Shown one piece after another: positions 9,301 through 17,155 of a stretch of DNA of 64,000 nt; the first letter of the stretch is position 1, and every line of letters begins with the position of its first letter. Location of the stretch: assembly GCA_937924525.1 (NCBI GenBank), contig CALDSU010000010.1:62001-126000 (forward strand). The letters are read 5' to 3'. The notes under the pieces are model-generated. The model saw nothing but the letters and a program-made list of their open reading frames with translations, searched no databases and had not been told where the DNA came from. The DNA is from an uncultured Bryobacteraceae bacterium (GTDB lineage Bacteria; Acidobacteriota; Terriglobia; Bryobacterales; Bryobacteraceae). The position numbers and the translations under genes were made by a program.

Positions 9301-9597
9301 CGCCTGCGGTGGTTCGATCCGTCCTGTTACGCCATTCCGGCTCCCGGCCGTTTCGGAACTTCCGGCCGCAGCACGATGCGCGCGCCGGGGATCAACAACT
9401 GGGATTTCTCGGTATTCAAGAACTTCGAGCTGCCGGGCGAAGGACGCCAATTGCAATTCCGGTTCGAATCGTTCAATTTCTTCAACCACACCCAATTCGG
9501 CGCGCCCGCCAGCGGGTTGCCGAATCCGGCGTTCGGCGTAATCAATAGCGCGCGCGATCCGCGGCAAATCCAAATGGCTTTGCGCTTGAGCTTTTAA
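6316..9597 (+). CDS. Oar-like TonB-dependent outer-membrane receptor
   Basis: 1093 residues from GTG 6316 (AGGAGG at 9 bases). Order: signal peptide (LARIVLLAACSAFPLAAQ), a carboxypeptidase regulatory-like beta-sandwich (GDILGTVFDPSQAVIVNAKV to GFRTLVV), a plug domain (PLLATDSNALGQVIDSRRI, TLPLNGRRFFDLALL, NVGFLLDGSETRDERYGG, VQQNFVDAQYGQAAALVTAV), then a long beta-barrel ending in aromatic Phe (MALRLSF), the BAM-recognition C-terminus. Known: this class is hugely expanded in Acidobacteriota and related to Myxococcus Oar and SusC; ligands are mostly unknown. Inferred: glycan or oligosaccharide import with the divergent glycosidase-like lipoprotein, TonB-energised from elsewhere. No classical N-terminal TonB box is obvious. 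Confidence 0.9.
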   Translation: MKPTLERHLRLARIVLLAACSAFPLAAQSLTGDILGTVFDPSQAVIVNAKVQVQNIGQGWTRETQSDEYGNYIFRTLPPGQYRVTFSLTGFRTLVVPLVELAVDQRARVNGTLQPGEVAEQITVEAGAVPLLATDSNALGQVIDSRRITTLPLNGRRFFDLALLAAGAAPQGTTFSSVVWGRSTGVALAGTRDINVGFLLDGSETRDERYGGTFQFSSVESIKEFKVQQNFVDAQYGQAAALVTAVTQSGTNNFHGSLYHFLRNNKLDARNFFDRTAPPPFRFNQFGGSIGGPVLLPKVNGRDKSWFFFNYEGQRRRRTTTRIATVPTERMRSGDLSEIPATIYDPLTGSAATGQRTPFAGNVIPGNRINSISRNLLPFWPTPNQPGRANNIITTATDIDDYDQVTGRWDHNLTDKDRLMARYAYIDQPTLRGDYAPLAGRVAPLRNNNAALQYTRILSPRAVNEFRFSYARSAANFAQEPQSENLAARIGLRNVSTDPKEFGLPSVSVAGYSGFGSFSPTINNITDRFQWSDDFTYNAGKHNLKAGIDLRRVRYRQRSAQSPRGFLQYQANFSRPSPGVGGGDALADYLIGVPGFWQVQLEELGFDGRSTQPGLYFQDDFKVSKRLTLTLGVRWEYNSPWVQPRNNMAVFNFDTRQIEFVLRDPFAFRTSTEPGNVVRRSIINPQYNNWADRVGFVYRLNDKTVIRGGHGYYWNNVNNNQLTQSMSLFYPFVWNPQQTESASQLVPTRFNDTLYPDRPTGTALPSGPAFSFFTVQKTYRRPYTGQWNFNIQRTLGNDYVVEIGYMGNRTLKMPATANFNQARLPDPNIPLQNQPLQQRRPYPEYGTIRQFDRMGKAHYHGLTGRLEKRFSSGFSFLSSYTWSKALDSGTDISSDPVKAPGDANSYRGLAALDTAHRFVFSYLWELPFGKGKPIFGEARGIANVLIGGWQVNGITTFQLGVPISVTVPAQTPDVDAFQVFADRLCDGRLPRGERTRLRWFDPSCYAIPAPGRFGTSGRSTMRAPGINNWDFSVFKNFELPGEGRQLQFRFESFNFFNHTQFGAPASGLPNPAFGVINSARDPRQIQMALRLSF

Positions 9598-9618
9598 CGG
9601 CTCGGTCGCGTAAGGCGG

Positions 9619-9644
9619 GAGGGCTGCGCACACGCGCAGCCCTC
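9619..9644 (+). terminator. Strong hairpin terminator after the TonB receptor gene
   Basis: An 11-bp perfect stem (GAGGGCTGCGC with GCGCAGCCCTC) closed by the tetraloop ACAC starts 22 bases after the stop codon and is followed by GATTT. The long GC stem supports termination although the T-tract is short. It could serve both this gene and the convergent ceramidase-like gene. Confidence 0.65.
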
Positions 9645-9737
9645 GATTTGGCAGGCGATCAGCAGTGTTTGGCGGGCTGTTTCCAGGCGGGACCGGCGAT
9701 GCAGGTGGGATCCGATCGTGCCGGCCTCTTAGCCTGA

Positions 9738-11060
9738 TTATCGGGACTGCCCGCGTGAAGTTGCTTCGATCAACTTCGCCACTTGAGCAACAATCGTGTC
9801 CTCGATGGCTTCCGCGAAGGGTCCCGGATGGTTCTGGTAGAGCATGGCGCCGCCTCCTTCGTATCCGCCCTCCCGCAGGATCCGCACGGATGGAATGTAC
9901 CCCATGACGTCGTTGGCATACCCCGCGACCCAGGTGTCGTCCCAACCGTGGTTGCTTTTCAGGCGCAGCGCGTAATCCACCACCACTTCGCCGCCTAGCG
10001 CGACGAACTTGAGGCCATCGCCCAGCCGCCACACCTGAATCGGATACGGATAGGAGTCCGGCAGCTTGCCGTCGCGATCGAGGATGGCCAGCAGGCGTTC
10101 GGCATGGCGGCGGACCACCTGGTCGGCATGGTTGCGCCGCGCCTCGAGTTCGGGGCGCGTGGGCGGCGTCTGGAACGGCGCCGGCACGGTGGCGAACGCG
10201 GTCCGCAGCGGGCCGTGCAGCGGTTTCATTTTGCCGTTGACGACCTCGCTCACCGCGTTGGCGAGCACCTTCCCGTACAGTTCGGCGAGTTCCACGCTGC
10301 GGCGGGGCAGGGGATTGGCATCCGCGCCGCAGCCGGCGACAAACAAAGCCGTGACGCCGGGGTGCATCCGCTCGATCTCGCGCTGGGCGTAACCCGGCCA
10401 GTCGCCGTTGATCAGGTAATCGGCCAGCACCGTGGCGTGGCAGGCATAGCCCGCGACCACAGCGCGCAACCGCCCGTCCGGGGCGCGCACAGTCAGCACC
10501 GGCACATCGTGATCCACCGGTCCCGGGTAATGGCGGTTGCCCACGCGCCGGCGGTTGACGGCGAAGCCTGCCAATCCCTGCTCGAACGCCAGCGTGGCGG
10601 GCGCCAGGTCCGCCAGAGCGGCGCCGATGGCGGCGACAATTTTGTCCGGAAGTTCCTGGCCGTATCGGCCGATCACCTCTTCCTGGCCGGGCGTCATCTG
10701 GTACGAACCGCGCAACTGGTACAGCGGCCCGCTGTGGGTGTGCGAGGCGATCAGCGCGATGCGGTCCCGCTCGAGGCCAAACTGCCGGCGGGCGCGTTCG
10801 GTCACGGTATGGGCCAATTCGCGCGTGACGCCGATCAGGTCCAGCGTGACCAGCACCACGGCGCCGCCGTCCTGGTCACGCAGCGCGAGCGCCTTGCCGA
10901 AAATGTCCTGCCGCACACCAGAGGACGGCTGGGTCCGGGCCGCGTAGCCCGCCATCCAGATCGGTTCGCGCGGGGTAATGGCGACCCGCCCTGCGCCGGC
11001 CTGCCACTGCGCCTGCCCGGCGGCGGCAAGAATTGCAACAACGAGAAACGAGCGCGTCAT
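9738..11060 (-). CDS. Neutral/alkaline ceramidase-like secreted hydrolase
   Basis: 440 residues with a signal peptide (FLVVAILAAAGQAQ). The protein matches the N-terminal neutral ceramidase fold: AGAGRVAITPREPIWMAGYA at the start of the mature protein, VVLVTLDLIGVTRELAHTVT, the zinc-site signature IALIASHTHSGP (about residues 102-113), YACHATVLADYLINGDWPGY (second histidine and Asp) and FVAGCGADANP. Known: zinc amidases of this fold hydrolyse ceramides, but short bacterial members such as this one, lacking the C-terminal immunoglobulin-like domain, are often of unknown substrate. Inferred: periplasmic amidase. It is a single gene with a TACAAT box 9 bases before its ATG. Confidence 0.8.
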   Translation of the reverse strand: MTRSFLVVAILAAAGQAQWQAGAGRVAITPREPIWMAGYAARTQPSSGVRQDIFGKALALRDQDGGAVVLVTLDLIGVTRELAHTVTERARRQFGLERDRIALIASHTHSGPLYQLRGSYQMTPGQEEVIGRYGQELPDKIVAAIGAALADLAPATLAFEQGLAGFAVNRRRVGNRHYPGPVDHDVPVLTVRAPDGRLRAVVAGYACHATVLADYLINGDWPGYAQREIERMHPGVTALFVAGCGADANPLPRRSVELAELYGKVLANAVSEVVNGKMKPLHGPLRTAFATVPAPFQTPPTRPELEARRNHADQVVRRHAERLLAILDRDGKLPDSYPYPIQVWRLGDGLKFVALGGEVVVDYALRLKSNHGWDDTWVAGYANDVMGYIPSVRILREGGYEGGGAMLYQNHPGPFAEAIEDTIVAQVAKLIEATSRGQSR

Positions 11061-11069
11061 CCTTGCCGC

Positions 11070-11075
11070 ATTGTA
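11070..11075 (-). promoter_or_regulatory. Putative -10 box (TACAAT) of the ceramidase-like gene
   Basis: On the minus strand TACAAT ends 9 bases before the ATG, so the transcript would have almost no leader. The box lies in the 21-base gap after lptB. Confidence 0.45.
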
Positions 11076-11081
11076 TGCGAC

Positions 11082-11819
11082 TCAGGGCACCAACTGGCCG
11101 AAGGAGAAGTTTTCGCCGAGATACACCCGCCGCACGTCCGGATCGCGGGACAGATCGGCGGGCGAGCCTGCGCGGAAGATTTTGCCGTTGTTGATGATGT
11201 ACGCGCGGTCGGTCACCGACAGCGTTTCGCGCACGTTGTGGTCGGTGACCAGGATGCCGATCCCGGCGTTCTTTAGTTCGGCGATAATGCGCTGCAACTC
11301 GATCACCTGAATCGGGTCGATTCCCGAGAACGGCTCATCCAGCAGCAGGAATTTCGGGTTGATGGCCAGTGAGCGCGCGATCTCGACCCGCCGGCGCTCG
11401 CCGCCCGACAGCATGAAGCCGCGGTTACGGCGCACCGTTTCCAGGCCAAGCTGTTCGATGAGTTCGTTCATCCGCTCGCGCCGGGTGCGGCGGTCGAGCC
11501 CTTGCAGTTCCAGAATCGCCAGCAGGTTTTCTTCCACGGTCAATTTGCGGAAGACGGAGGGCTCCTGGGGCAGATAGCTGATTCCCAGGCGCGCCCGCTG
11601 GTACATGGGCAGGCTGGTGATCTCGCGTCCGTCGAGCAACACGCTGCCGGAGTCCGGGGGGATTAGGCCGACAATCATGTAGAACGAGGTGGTTTTGCCC
11701 GCTCCGTTCGGGCCGAGAATACCAACCACCTCCGACTCATGAATCGAGACCGACACATTATCGACCACTTTGCGGCCCCGATAGGCTTTGGCGATTTCTC
11801 GGGTTTCGAGGATGGGCAT
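11082..11819 (-). CDS. lptB: LPS export ABC transporter ATPase LptB
   Basis: 245 residues, the standard LptB length. Walker A GPNGAGKT at 36-43, Q-loop [20 protein letters not shown] (a strong LptB signature) around 83-102, ABC signature LSGGE at 137-141, Walker B FLLLDEP at 157-163 and the H-loop TDHNVRETL near 192-200. Known role: cytoplasmic ATPase of LptB2FG, which drives lipopolysaccharide from the inner membrane to the LptC/LptA bridge. Its ATG shares one base with the stop of the upstream LptC/OstA gene (TAATG), implying translational coupling. lptF and lptG are not in the window. Confidence 0.95.
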   Translation of the reverse strand: MPILETREIAKAYRGRKVVDNVSVSIHESEVVGILGPNGAGKTTSFYMIVGLIPPDSGSVLLDGREITSLPMYQRARLGISYLPQEPSVFRKLTVEENLLAILELQGLDRRTRRERMNELIEQLGLETVRRNRGFMLSGGERRRVEIARSLAINPKFLLLDEPFSGIDPIQVIELQRIIAELKNAGIGILVTDHNVRETLSVTDRAYIINNGKIFRAGSPADLSRDPDVRRVYLGENFSFGQLVP

Positions 11820-14038
11820 TATTTGCGGCGCAAGCGGCTGGAGGCCGGGCGGGCGGGCTCCCCGTTCACCAACAACCTATCATCGGCGGCAAAGTAGGTC
11901 AATTCGCGGCCCCGGGTGACGCCGGTAATCGAATCGCGAAAGGACGGCTCCCCGCCGCGCAGCAGAATCCGCTCGGACGTCACCTCGTATTCGGCATGCT
12001 CGGCAGTCCCGGTACGGGTGCGGCCGAACTCCGTCTGCACAATCTCGACTTTCCGCTCGGCGATGGCGCGCTCGAGACGGGATTCGGCGTCCGGCGCCGC
12101 CAGTTGGGCGCGCAACTCCAGGGAGCGCACCCGGAGACTGGCCCGCTGCAGAAGCACCCCGCCGGAATAAAAGGCTACGCGGTCGTCGTCGGTATAGACC
12201 AGGTGCCCCGCGCGCACGAGGGTCGCCGGGGGACGCGACCGGCCCTCTTGCACGGCATCCACCAGGTAGGTTTCCACCTGCCCGGAGGCGGCCAGCCGCC
12301 GGGCCTCGCGGTCGATTTCGACGCTCTCCGCCTTGAGCCAGTTGGGACCTTGCCAGAGTTTGACGCCGCCGCGGTAGAAAATCTGGCGGCCGCCGCCGGT
12401 CGCGCGCATCCAGGAAGCGGTGGCCTGAATCGGTTCCGGTCCTCCGCCCAACATCCCCGGCGAGGGCCCCCCTTTCTCATCGGGCCGGCGGCTGGAGGTC
12501 ACCCGGCCTTCGGCCTCGAAGTCGCCGCTCGGCTGATGCAGCCGGATGACGTCCGCCGCCGTAGCGCTGGCGCGATCCCAAACCCGCGCGTTCTGTTCGA
12601 GAATCAGCCGTTCTTCCGTTTGGTCCAGCACGCCCTTGGCCGCCGTGGCCTGTCGGTCGCCTTCTTGGTAGCGAAAGTCGTCCCACTGCTCCAGGGTCTG
12701 CATCTGGCCGGTTTCGGGATGGAAGCGGGCCTCGAGGTGCTTGCTGGAGGTCTTCACCGGAGGCAGACCCTGCCGCGCGGGCGCGGTCACGGTGGCAACG
12801 GAGACCGCCCGGAATGTCTCCAGCGCGTTGCGCGGCCCGTACTGCAAGGAAACGCGCTCGCCTTGCAGGTCGCGCCGCCGCTCGCCCGGCTGCTGGGGAA
12901 GAAACGTGAGTTCGCCCGGGCTGTGTGTGGCCAGCGTGTCCAACTCCTGCCCGCCAGGCCGCATTTTGATTTCGATGACTTCGCTGCGCAGGGTGCGGAC
13001 CGGAGGGGCCGGCTTGCCGGGCGCGGGGAGCGGTTTCGATTCGAGCACGCTCCGCCCGAACCCTACGGCGCGCGTCAGCACGGCTTCGTCCTGCTGCGCG
13101 GTGAACTCGAGGTCGACGCGTTCCGATCGCAGCAGAGTCACCGCCTGCGGCGTGCGGGAAGCGAGGCTGGCGTTCTGCTCGCCGCGGGCCGACTGCGCCA
13201 CGCCTTCGGGGCCGAACTGCACCGCTAATCGATCAGCGGCGTACTCGACCTGGCGCTGGGGATAACGGTCTTCGCCCCTGGCGTTTACCGCTTCCACCTG
13301 CCGGACCACGCCCTCGGCGAGGGTGACGACGGCTTCGCCGGCGCGAATCACGGAAGTCCCGCGGAACAGCGTCGCCCCCTGGGTCAGGAATACTTTCGAC
13401 TCCGTCTCCCGGTACACCAGGTGGCCGGCTTCCAACCGCATCGGACGCGTTCCCGGCCGCGCGAGTCGCAAATGCACATCCGCCTCCATGACCAGTTCTC
13501 GGGTGGTGGGATCGTAGGCGGCGCCCACGGATTTGCCCGTGCCATGTTCGAAAGTAAACTCCGCCGGCCGGGCCGTGGAAGCGCGGCCGGTGGCGCTATC
13601 GAAGGCCACGCCCGACGTCACAATCGAGACAAACTCCCGCCGTGTCTGGTCCTGGGCGGGAATGCCCAGGGTGATCTTTACCTCGCCGTCCGACGAAAGT
13701 TGTTGCTGTTCCGGCGAGAAGACGGCGTGGGCGCTCTCCACGTAGTCGTACACGCCGCCGTCCTGGTGGTACAGGCGCAACCGTACATCGCGGAGTTCGA
13801 CCTTGGATCCGTCGTTGGTCTGCTGGAAATCGCGCGCCCGGATGTCCACGACCGGCCGGCCGCGATCCGTCTTGGTCCAATGCCAGTCGCTGGCGCGGCC
13901 TTCGACCCCGGGGGGCAACGGCGCGGGCTTCTCGGGTACGTCCGCCTGTTGCGCCAGGCGCTGCTGGCGATAGATCGTCGCCACCGCGGCGAGAATCCCC
14001 ACGATGGCGGCCAGCAGAAGAATGCGCGCGCTGCGCAT
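11819..14038 (-). CDS. lptC: Large LptC/OstA (LptA)-type LPS transport protein
   Basis: 739 residues, far longer than E. coli LptC (191) or LptA (185). An uncleaved N-terminal anchor ([20 protein letters not shown], residues 4-23) precedes an LptC-like region ([20 protein letters not shown], about 51-70). Several OstA/LptA-type repeats follow, with recurrent phrases such as [61 protein letters not shown] and [11 protein letters not shown]. Known: LptC and LptA share a beta-jellyroll that forms the periplasmic LPS bridge. Inferred: one membrane-anchored polypeptide supplies several jellyrolls, covering both roles. It is directly coupled to lptB. Confidence 0.8.
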   Translation of the reverse strand: MRSARILLLAAIVGILAAVATIYRQQRLAQQADVPEKPAPLPPGVEGRASDWHWTKTDRGRPVVDIRARDFQQTNDGSKVELRDVRLRLYHQDGGVYDYVESAHAVFSPEQQQLSSDGEVKITLGIPAQDQTRREFVSIVTSGVAFDSATGRASTARPAEFTFEHGTGKSVGAAYDPTTRELVMEADVHLRLARPGTRPMRLEAGHLVYRETESKVFLTQGATLFRGTSVIRAGEAVVTLAEGVVRQVEAVNARGEDRYPQRQVEYAADRLAVQFGPEGVAQSARGEQNASLASRTPQAVTLLRSERVDLEFTAQQDEAVLTRAVGFGRSVLESKPLPAPGKPAPPVRTLRSEVIEIKMRPGGQELDTLATHSPGELTFLPQQPGERRRDLQGERVSLQYGPRNALETFRAVSVATVTAPARQGLPPVKTSSKHLEARFHPETGQMQTLEQWDDFRYQEGDRQATAAKGVLDQTEERLILEQNARVWDRASATAADVIRLHQPSGDFEAEGRVTSSRRPDEKGGPSPGMLGGGPEPIQATASWMRATGGGRQIFYRGGVKLWQGPNWLKAESVEIDREARRLAASGQVETYLVDAVQEGRSRPPATLVRAGHLVYTDDDRVAFYSGGVLLQRASLRVRSLELRAQLAAPDAESRLERAIAERKVEIVQTEFGRTRTGTAEHAEYEVTSERILLRGGEPSFRDSITGVTRGRELTYFAADDRLLVNGEPARPASSRLRRK

Positions 14039-14091
14039 GCATCTTCATGATACCGAGCCCGCGGATGACGCCCCGCCTGGCCCGCCCGCGG

Positions 14092-14826
14092 TCAGCGAAA
14101 TTCGGCGCTCTCGATCTCGCACCGAAAGAACTCGCCTTCCCGCGCGAACCGCTCGCCGCCGAAATGCCACCCGACCCGGAGCCGCACCGGAATCGTGAAG
14201 CCGGCGAAGGTCGCCTCCTCTTCGGCCAACGCGCCAAAGTCCACTTCGCCGAATGCGCCGCCCTCGGGATTCCCCCAGCGCCGGAGGCTGATCGATTTCA
14301 GACGGCCGTCCCCGGCCAGGGCAAGGACCAGGTCGCCGCCGGGAACGCGCGCTTTCACATGCGCGGCGTCGACGGTCTCCCAGTGCGTGTCCGCGGAAAG
14401 AAACGCCGAGGGAAGCCAGCACCACTCCGCCAGCCAGCGCCCCGTGGCGGATCGCGCAATGTCGGGTCCGGAAGCGTGCACCAGCGGAATCAGCCCCAGC
14501 ATCTTCCAGCGCATCTCCGCTTCTCCATCCACCAGGCGATCGGCTCCGCGGATGGGCAATCCGCTCATCCGCACCGACGCCGCCCAGATAAAGCCGCGCT
14601 CCCCATGGAGCACCTCCTCGGCGGTGAACGGCCGCCACTTCCCCAACTTGAATTCTCCGCGCATCGTCAGTCGCACTGCCGAGGCAAGCCGCGCGCCGGG
14701 GCAAATCGCGTGCGCCAGGTAACGTTTCGCCCCTTCCGGTAGCGTGGCGAGCGCCTCCGCGGAGAAGATGTCCGCCGCAGGCCCGGCCGCGGCCCATAGT
14801 TGACCGAGGGGCAAGGGATCTTTCAT
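14092..14826 (-). CDS. Conserved hypothetical protein (DUF6544-like)
   Basis: 244 residues, soluble, no signal peptide. Recognisable stretches are LPEGAKRYLAHAI, LTMRGEFKLGKWRPFTAEE, GFIWAASVRMSGLPIRGADR, RWLAEWCWLPSAFL and the C-terminal FGGERFAREGEFFRCEIESA. These match a family found next to oxidoreductases that NCBI calls DUF6544; I name it from memory and with moderate certainty. Function unknown; the beta-rich pattern with a hydrophobic pocket could bind a lipid-like ligand. Its ATG overlaps the stop of the upstream SDR gene (ATGA), so the two are co-translated and probably act together. Confidence 0.6.
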   Translation of the reverse strand: MKDPLPLGQLWAAAGPAADIFSAEALATLPEGAKRYLAHAICPGARLASAVRLTMRGEFKLGKWRPFTAEEVLHGERGFIWAASVRMSGLPIRGADRLVDGEAEMRWKMLGLIPLVHASGPDIARSATGRWLAEWCWLPSAFLSADTHWETVDAAHVKARVPGGDLVLALAGDGRLKSISLRRWGNPEGGAFGEVDFGALAEEEATFAGFTIPVRLRVGWHFGGERFAREGEFFRCEIESAEFR

Positions 14827-16307
14827 GCGCGTGCTCCTTCTGCGCCGGCCGCCGCGATCCGGATCGCTTCGCGCTCAATTCCGCGCAGCATCCCGCGGAA
14901 AACCACGTGATGCAACGGCGCCACGGCATACCAGTACAGCAGTCCGAACAGCCCCCGCGGCTGGAACAACGCCTGCTGGCGCAACAGGCAACGATCGCCC
15001 GACTGGGCCTCCACCTGGAAGTCGAGCAGTGCCTCGCCAGGGAGTTTCATCTCCGCGCGCAGCGACAGCCGACGGTTGCGGTCCATCGCGACTACCCGCC
15101 AGAAGTCTAGCGCTTCGCCGTAGGCGACCTGTTCCGGGTCGCGGCGGCCGCGCCGGAGTCCGGGACCGCCGACTAGCAGATCCATCCAGCCGCGAACTCT
15201 CCACAGCCAATCGGCGGCATACCAGCCATGGCCGCCGCCGACGCGGCAGATCGCGCGGAACACGGCCCAGTCCGGCGCCTCCACCGCCAGCTCCCGCGCG
15301 TCGCGGAACACCGTGCCGCCCGACCAGTCGGGGTCGCCGGGCAGGGGGCCCGCCATCAACCAGCTTGTTTCCACCGAATGCGCCGCCACCTTGCGGAGCG
15401 CGGCGCGAATCGCCTCCCGCACCGTCCAGAGATCCTGAGGCAACCATTCCGCGATACGGTTTTCCCGGCAGACGACGGGATTGCGCAATCCTTCCGCGAG
15501 CGGTTTGGCAATGCTATGGCTGAGCGGCGTCACCAGGTGAATCCAGTACGAGCTGAGGCGGGGGGTAAGGACCGGAACCGGCAGGATCCAGCGGCGGCGC
15601 AACCCGAGTTCTTCCGCCATGATCTGCATGATTTCCCGGTAGCTGAGAACCTCCGGACCACCGATGTCAAAGGTCGCGTCTAGGGTTTCGGGGCAGGAAA
15701 GCACCCCCGTGAGATAGCCGATCACGTTGCGCACGGCGATCGGCTGGCAGGGCGTGCGGACCCATTTCGGAGTCACCATCACCGGGAGCCGTTCCACCAG
15801 GTAGCGGAGAATCTCAAAGGACGCGGAACCGGAACCGATGATCATCGCGGCGCGCAGCACCGTAACGGGAATTCCCGTTGACCGGAGCGCCTGTTCCACT
15901 TCGCGACGGGAAGCCAAATGTTGGCTGAGATCCGGACCCGTCTCGCCCAGTCCGCCCAGATAGATGATACGCTTGACGCCCGCTTCCCGCGCCGCGCGCG
16001 CGAACGCGACGGCCAGCGTCCGGTCCTCCTCGGCGTAACGGGCGCCGGCGGAATTCATGGAGTGCACCAAGTAATATGCGGTGTGGCAGCCGGACAGACT
16101 CTCCCGCAGCGCTTGGGAGTCGGCAAGATTGGTGGCGCAGATTTCCACGCGCGGGTGAGACGCCCACTCGCGGTCGCGCAATTTGCCGGGCGAGCGGACG
16201 AGGCAGCGCACCGCGAAGCCCAATTCCAGCAATCGCGGAGCTAGGCGTCCGCCGATGTAGCCAGTGGCGCCGGCGATGGCGAGACGGAGGGATGGGGGAG
16301 CGATCAA
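14823..16307 (-). CDS. SDR-family NAD(P)-binding protein with C-terminal DUF2867 domain
   Basis: The TTG at 16307 is preferred: it has AAGGG six bases upstream and overlaps the stop of the preceding small gene (TTGA). An in-frame ATG at 16343 has no ribosome site. 494 residues. Residues ~5-300 are an atypical short-chain dehydrogenase: LAIAGATGYIGGRLAP is the GxxGxxG cofactor loop, then AYYLVHSMNS and IIYLGGLGE. The C-terminal ~150 residues (GHGWYAADWLWRVRGWMDLL, LYWYAVAPLHHVVFRGMLRG) are DUF2867. Known: this fusion is widespread in soil bacteria with no defined substrate. Inferred: cytoplasmic or membrane-associated oxidoreductase of lipid or quinone metabolism. Confidence 0.8.
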   Translation of the reverse strand: MIAPPSLRLAIAGATGYIGGRLAPRLLELGFAVRCLVRSPGKLRDREWASHPRVEICATNLADSQALRESLSGCHTAYYLVHSMNSAGARYAEEDRTLAVAFARAAREAGVKRIIYLGGLGETGPDLSQHLASRREVEQALRSTGIPVTVLRAAMIIGSGSASFEILRYLVERLPVMVTPKWVRTPCQPIAVRNVIGYLTGVLSCPETLDATFDIGGPEVLSYREIMQIMAEELGLRRRWILPVPVLTPRLSSYWIHLVTPLSHSIAKPLAEGLRNPVVCRENRIAEWLPQDLWTVREAIRAALRKVAAHSVETSWLMAGPLPGDPDWSGGTVFRDARELAVEAPDWAVFRAICRVGGGHGWYAADWLWRVRGWMDLLVGGPGLRRGRRDPEQVAYGEALDFWRVVAMDRNRRLSLRAEMKLPGEALLDFQVEAQSGDRCLLRQQALFQPRGLFGLLYWYAVAPLHHVVFRGMLRGIEREAIRIAAAGAEGARA

Positions 16308-16531
16308 GTGCGACCCTTCACCGCAAGGCGGATCCACTTCCATTGAAGATCAATTGTGATGCCCGAGGGAAGCCGCTTGCGGTAGGGCCAGAGGGCGCGT
16401 AGGAAAACCAGGGCAGACCGGAGGGTCGGGAAGCGGGCGGCGAAGCGCCCGGCCGACCCTCGCAAACTCACGCGCCGGCCCTGGTATTCCAGGACGAGAT
16501 CCACGTCAAGCGCGCGCAGCAGCGGCATCAT
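16304..16531 (-). CDS. Small conserved-looking protein upstream of the SDR gene
   Basis: 75 residues, basic and rich in Leu/Arg (LVLEYQGRRVSLRGSAGRFA, LWPYRKRLPSGITIDLQWKW). No signal, no known domain. The case for a real gene rests on arrangement: it overlaps the preceding small gene by 26 bases and its stop overlaps the TTG start of the SDR gene. An adjacent in-frame ATG at 16528 is an equally good start. It may interact with the SDR/DUF2867 protein; that is inference. Confidence 0.45.
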   Translation of the reverse strand: MMPLLRALDVDLVLEYQGRRVSLRGSAGRFAARFPTLRSALVFLRALWPYRKRLPSGITIDLQWKWIRLAVKGRT

Positions 16532-16724
16532 CCTTGGTGCGGATCCTCACCGTGCCGTTGACGCGCCACAGGGCGTGCTGCGCGTCCGCGGAAGCCGAAC
16601 TGGGCACGAAGATTTCGAAGTTTTGAAATTCGTACGAGATTTCCGCGCCGCGTCCAGTCAGTTTATCGTAGAGGCCGATCGCAAGTTCCGGCCAGGTTTT
16701 CGTGTCGGCATTCATTCCGTTCAT
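16506..16724 (-). CDS. Small hypothetical protein, first gene of the SDR operon
   Basis: 72 residues from the ATG at 16724 (ATG 16715 is also possible). Sequence such as TWPELAIGLYDKLTGRGAEI and SYEFQNFEIFVPSSASADAQ looks like an ordinary folded alpha/beta protein. An upstream extension to 16895 is open but reads as low-complexity non-protein sequence and is rejected. No domain recognised. It begins a run of four overlapping or closely spaced genes (72 aa, 75 aa, SDR, DUF6544-like). Confidence 0.45.
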   Translation of the reverse strand: MNGMNADTKTWPELAIGLYDKLTGRGAEISYEFQNFEIFVPSSASADAQHALWRVNGTVRIRTKDDAAAARA

Positions 16725-17155
16725 GGTAGGAGAGATGCAAAGAGGCGGGGGGTGGGAATCAAGAAATGTTCCCCGGGTCGGCGCCGCTTCCGAGCCCGGT
16801 TGAAAAGACCCAGCTCCCGGAGGGCAGGAGCCGGCTCCGGCTTGGCGGACCGAGAGACTACCCTGGGGGGCTTCCGTGCGAAACCCGGGGGGCATAGAAT
16901 CAGTGGCTGATGTCTATCCCGAGGGCAGCCGCGACGGGTGCGGGAAGCCCAGAAGTGGGTGAGCACACCCGGCCGCGTGCCGGAAATTCACCGCGGACAA
17001 GTTTCGCGCCGACCTCCGCTGGCCGCTCGATCCTTCTGCAAAACCGTATTGTGCGGGGAATCCGTGGAACCCGGGGCTTTTTCGCGCCGGGGGTTGGCCC
17101 ATGGAAGCCTACGTGCTAGAGAGTAACCGAGGAGTCCTGCGCCCAAGGCCAACCG
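16725..17155. other. 431-base intergenic leader between the SDR operon and the corrinoid operon
   Basis: No coding frame convinces here. Visible structure: an imperfect hairpin at 16773-16799 (CCGGGTCGG against CCGAGCCCGG, one bulge), a 10-base palindrome GAGCCGGCTC near 16830, and GGGTG-AGCA-CACCC at 16957-16970. A TTTTT run following CCCGGGGC lies near 17083. An AAGG seven bases before the ATG at 17156 is the likely ribosome site. The length and structure suit a cis-regulatory leader for the corrinoid operon, but I could not fit it to a known riboswitch class. Confidence 0.4.

Noticed and set aside
16880-17150. Cobalamin riboswitch upstream of the corrinoid operon
   Set aside because: There are suggestive scraps: a GCCACTG complement near 16894, GGGAA followed by GGTG near 16942-16961, and GAGGAGTCCTGC near 17133. 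They are on different strands or in the wrong order and spacing, and the B12 box has several mismatches. A covariance search would decide.
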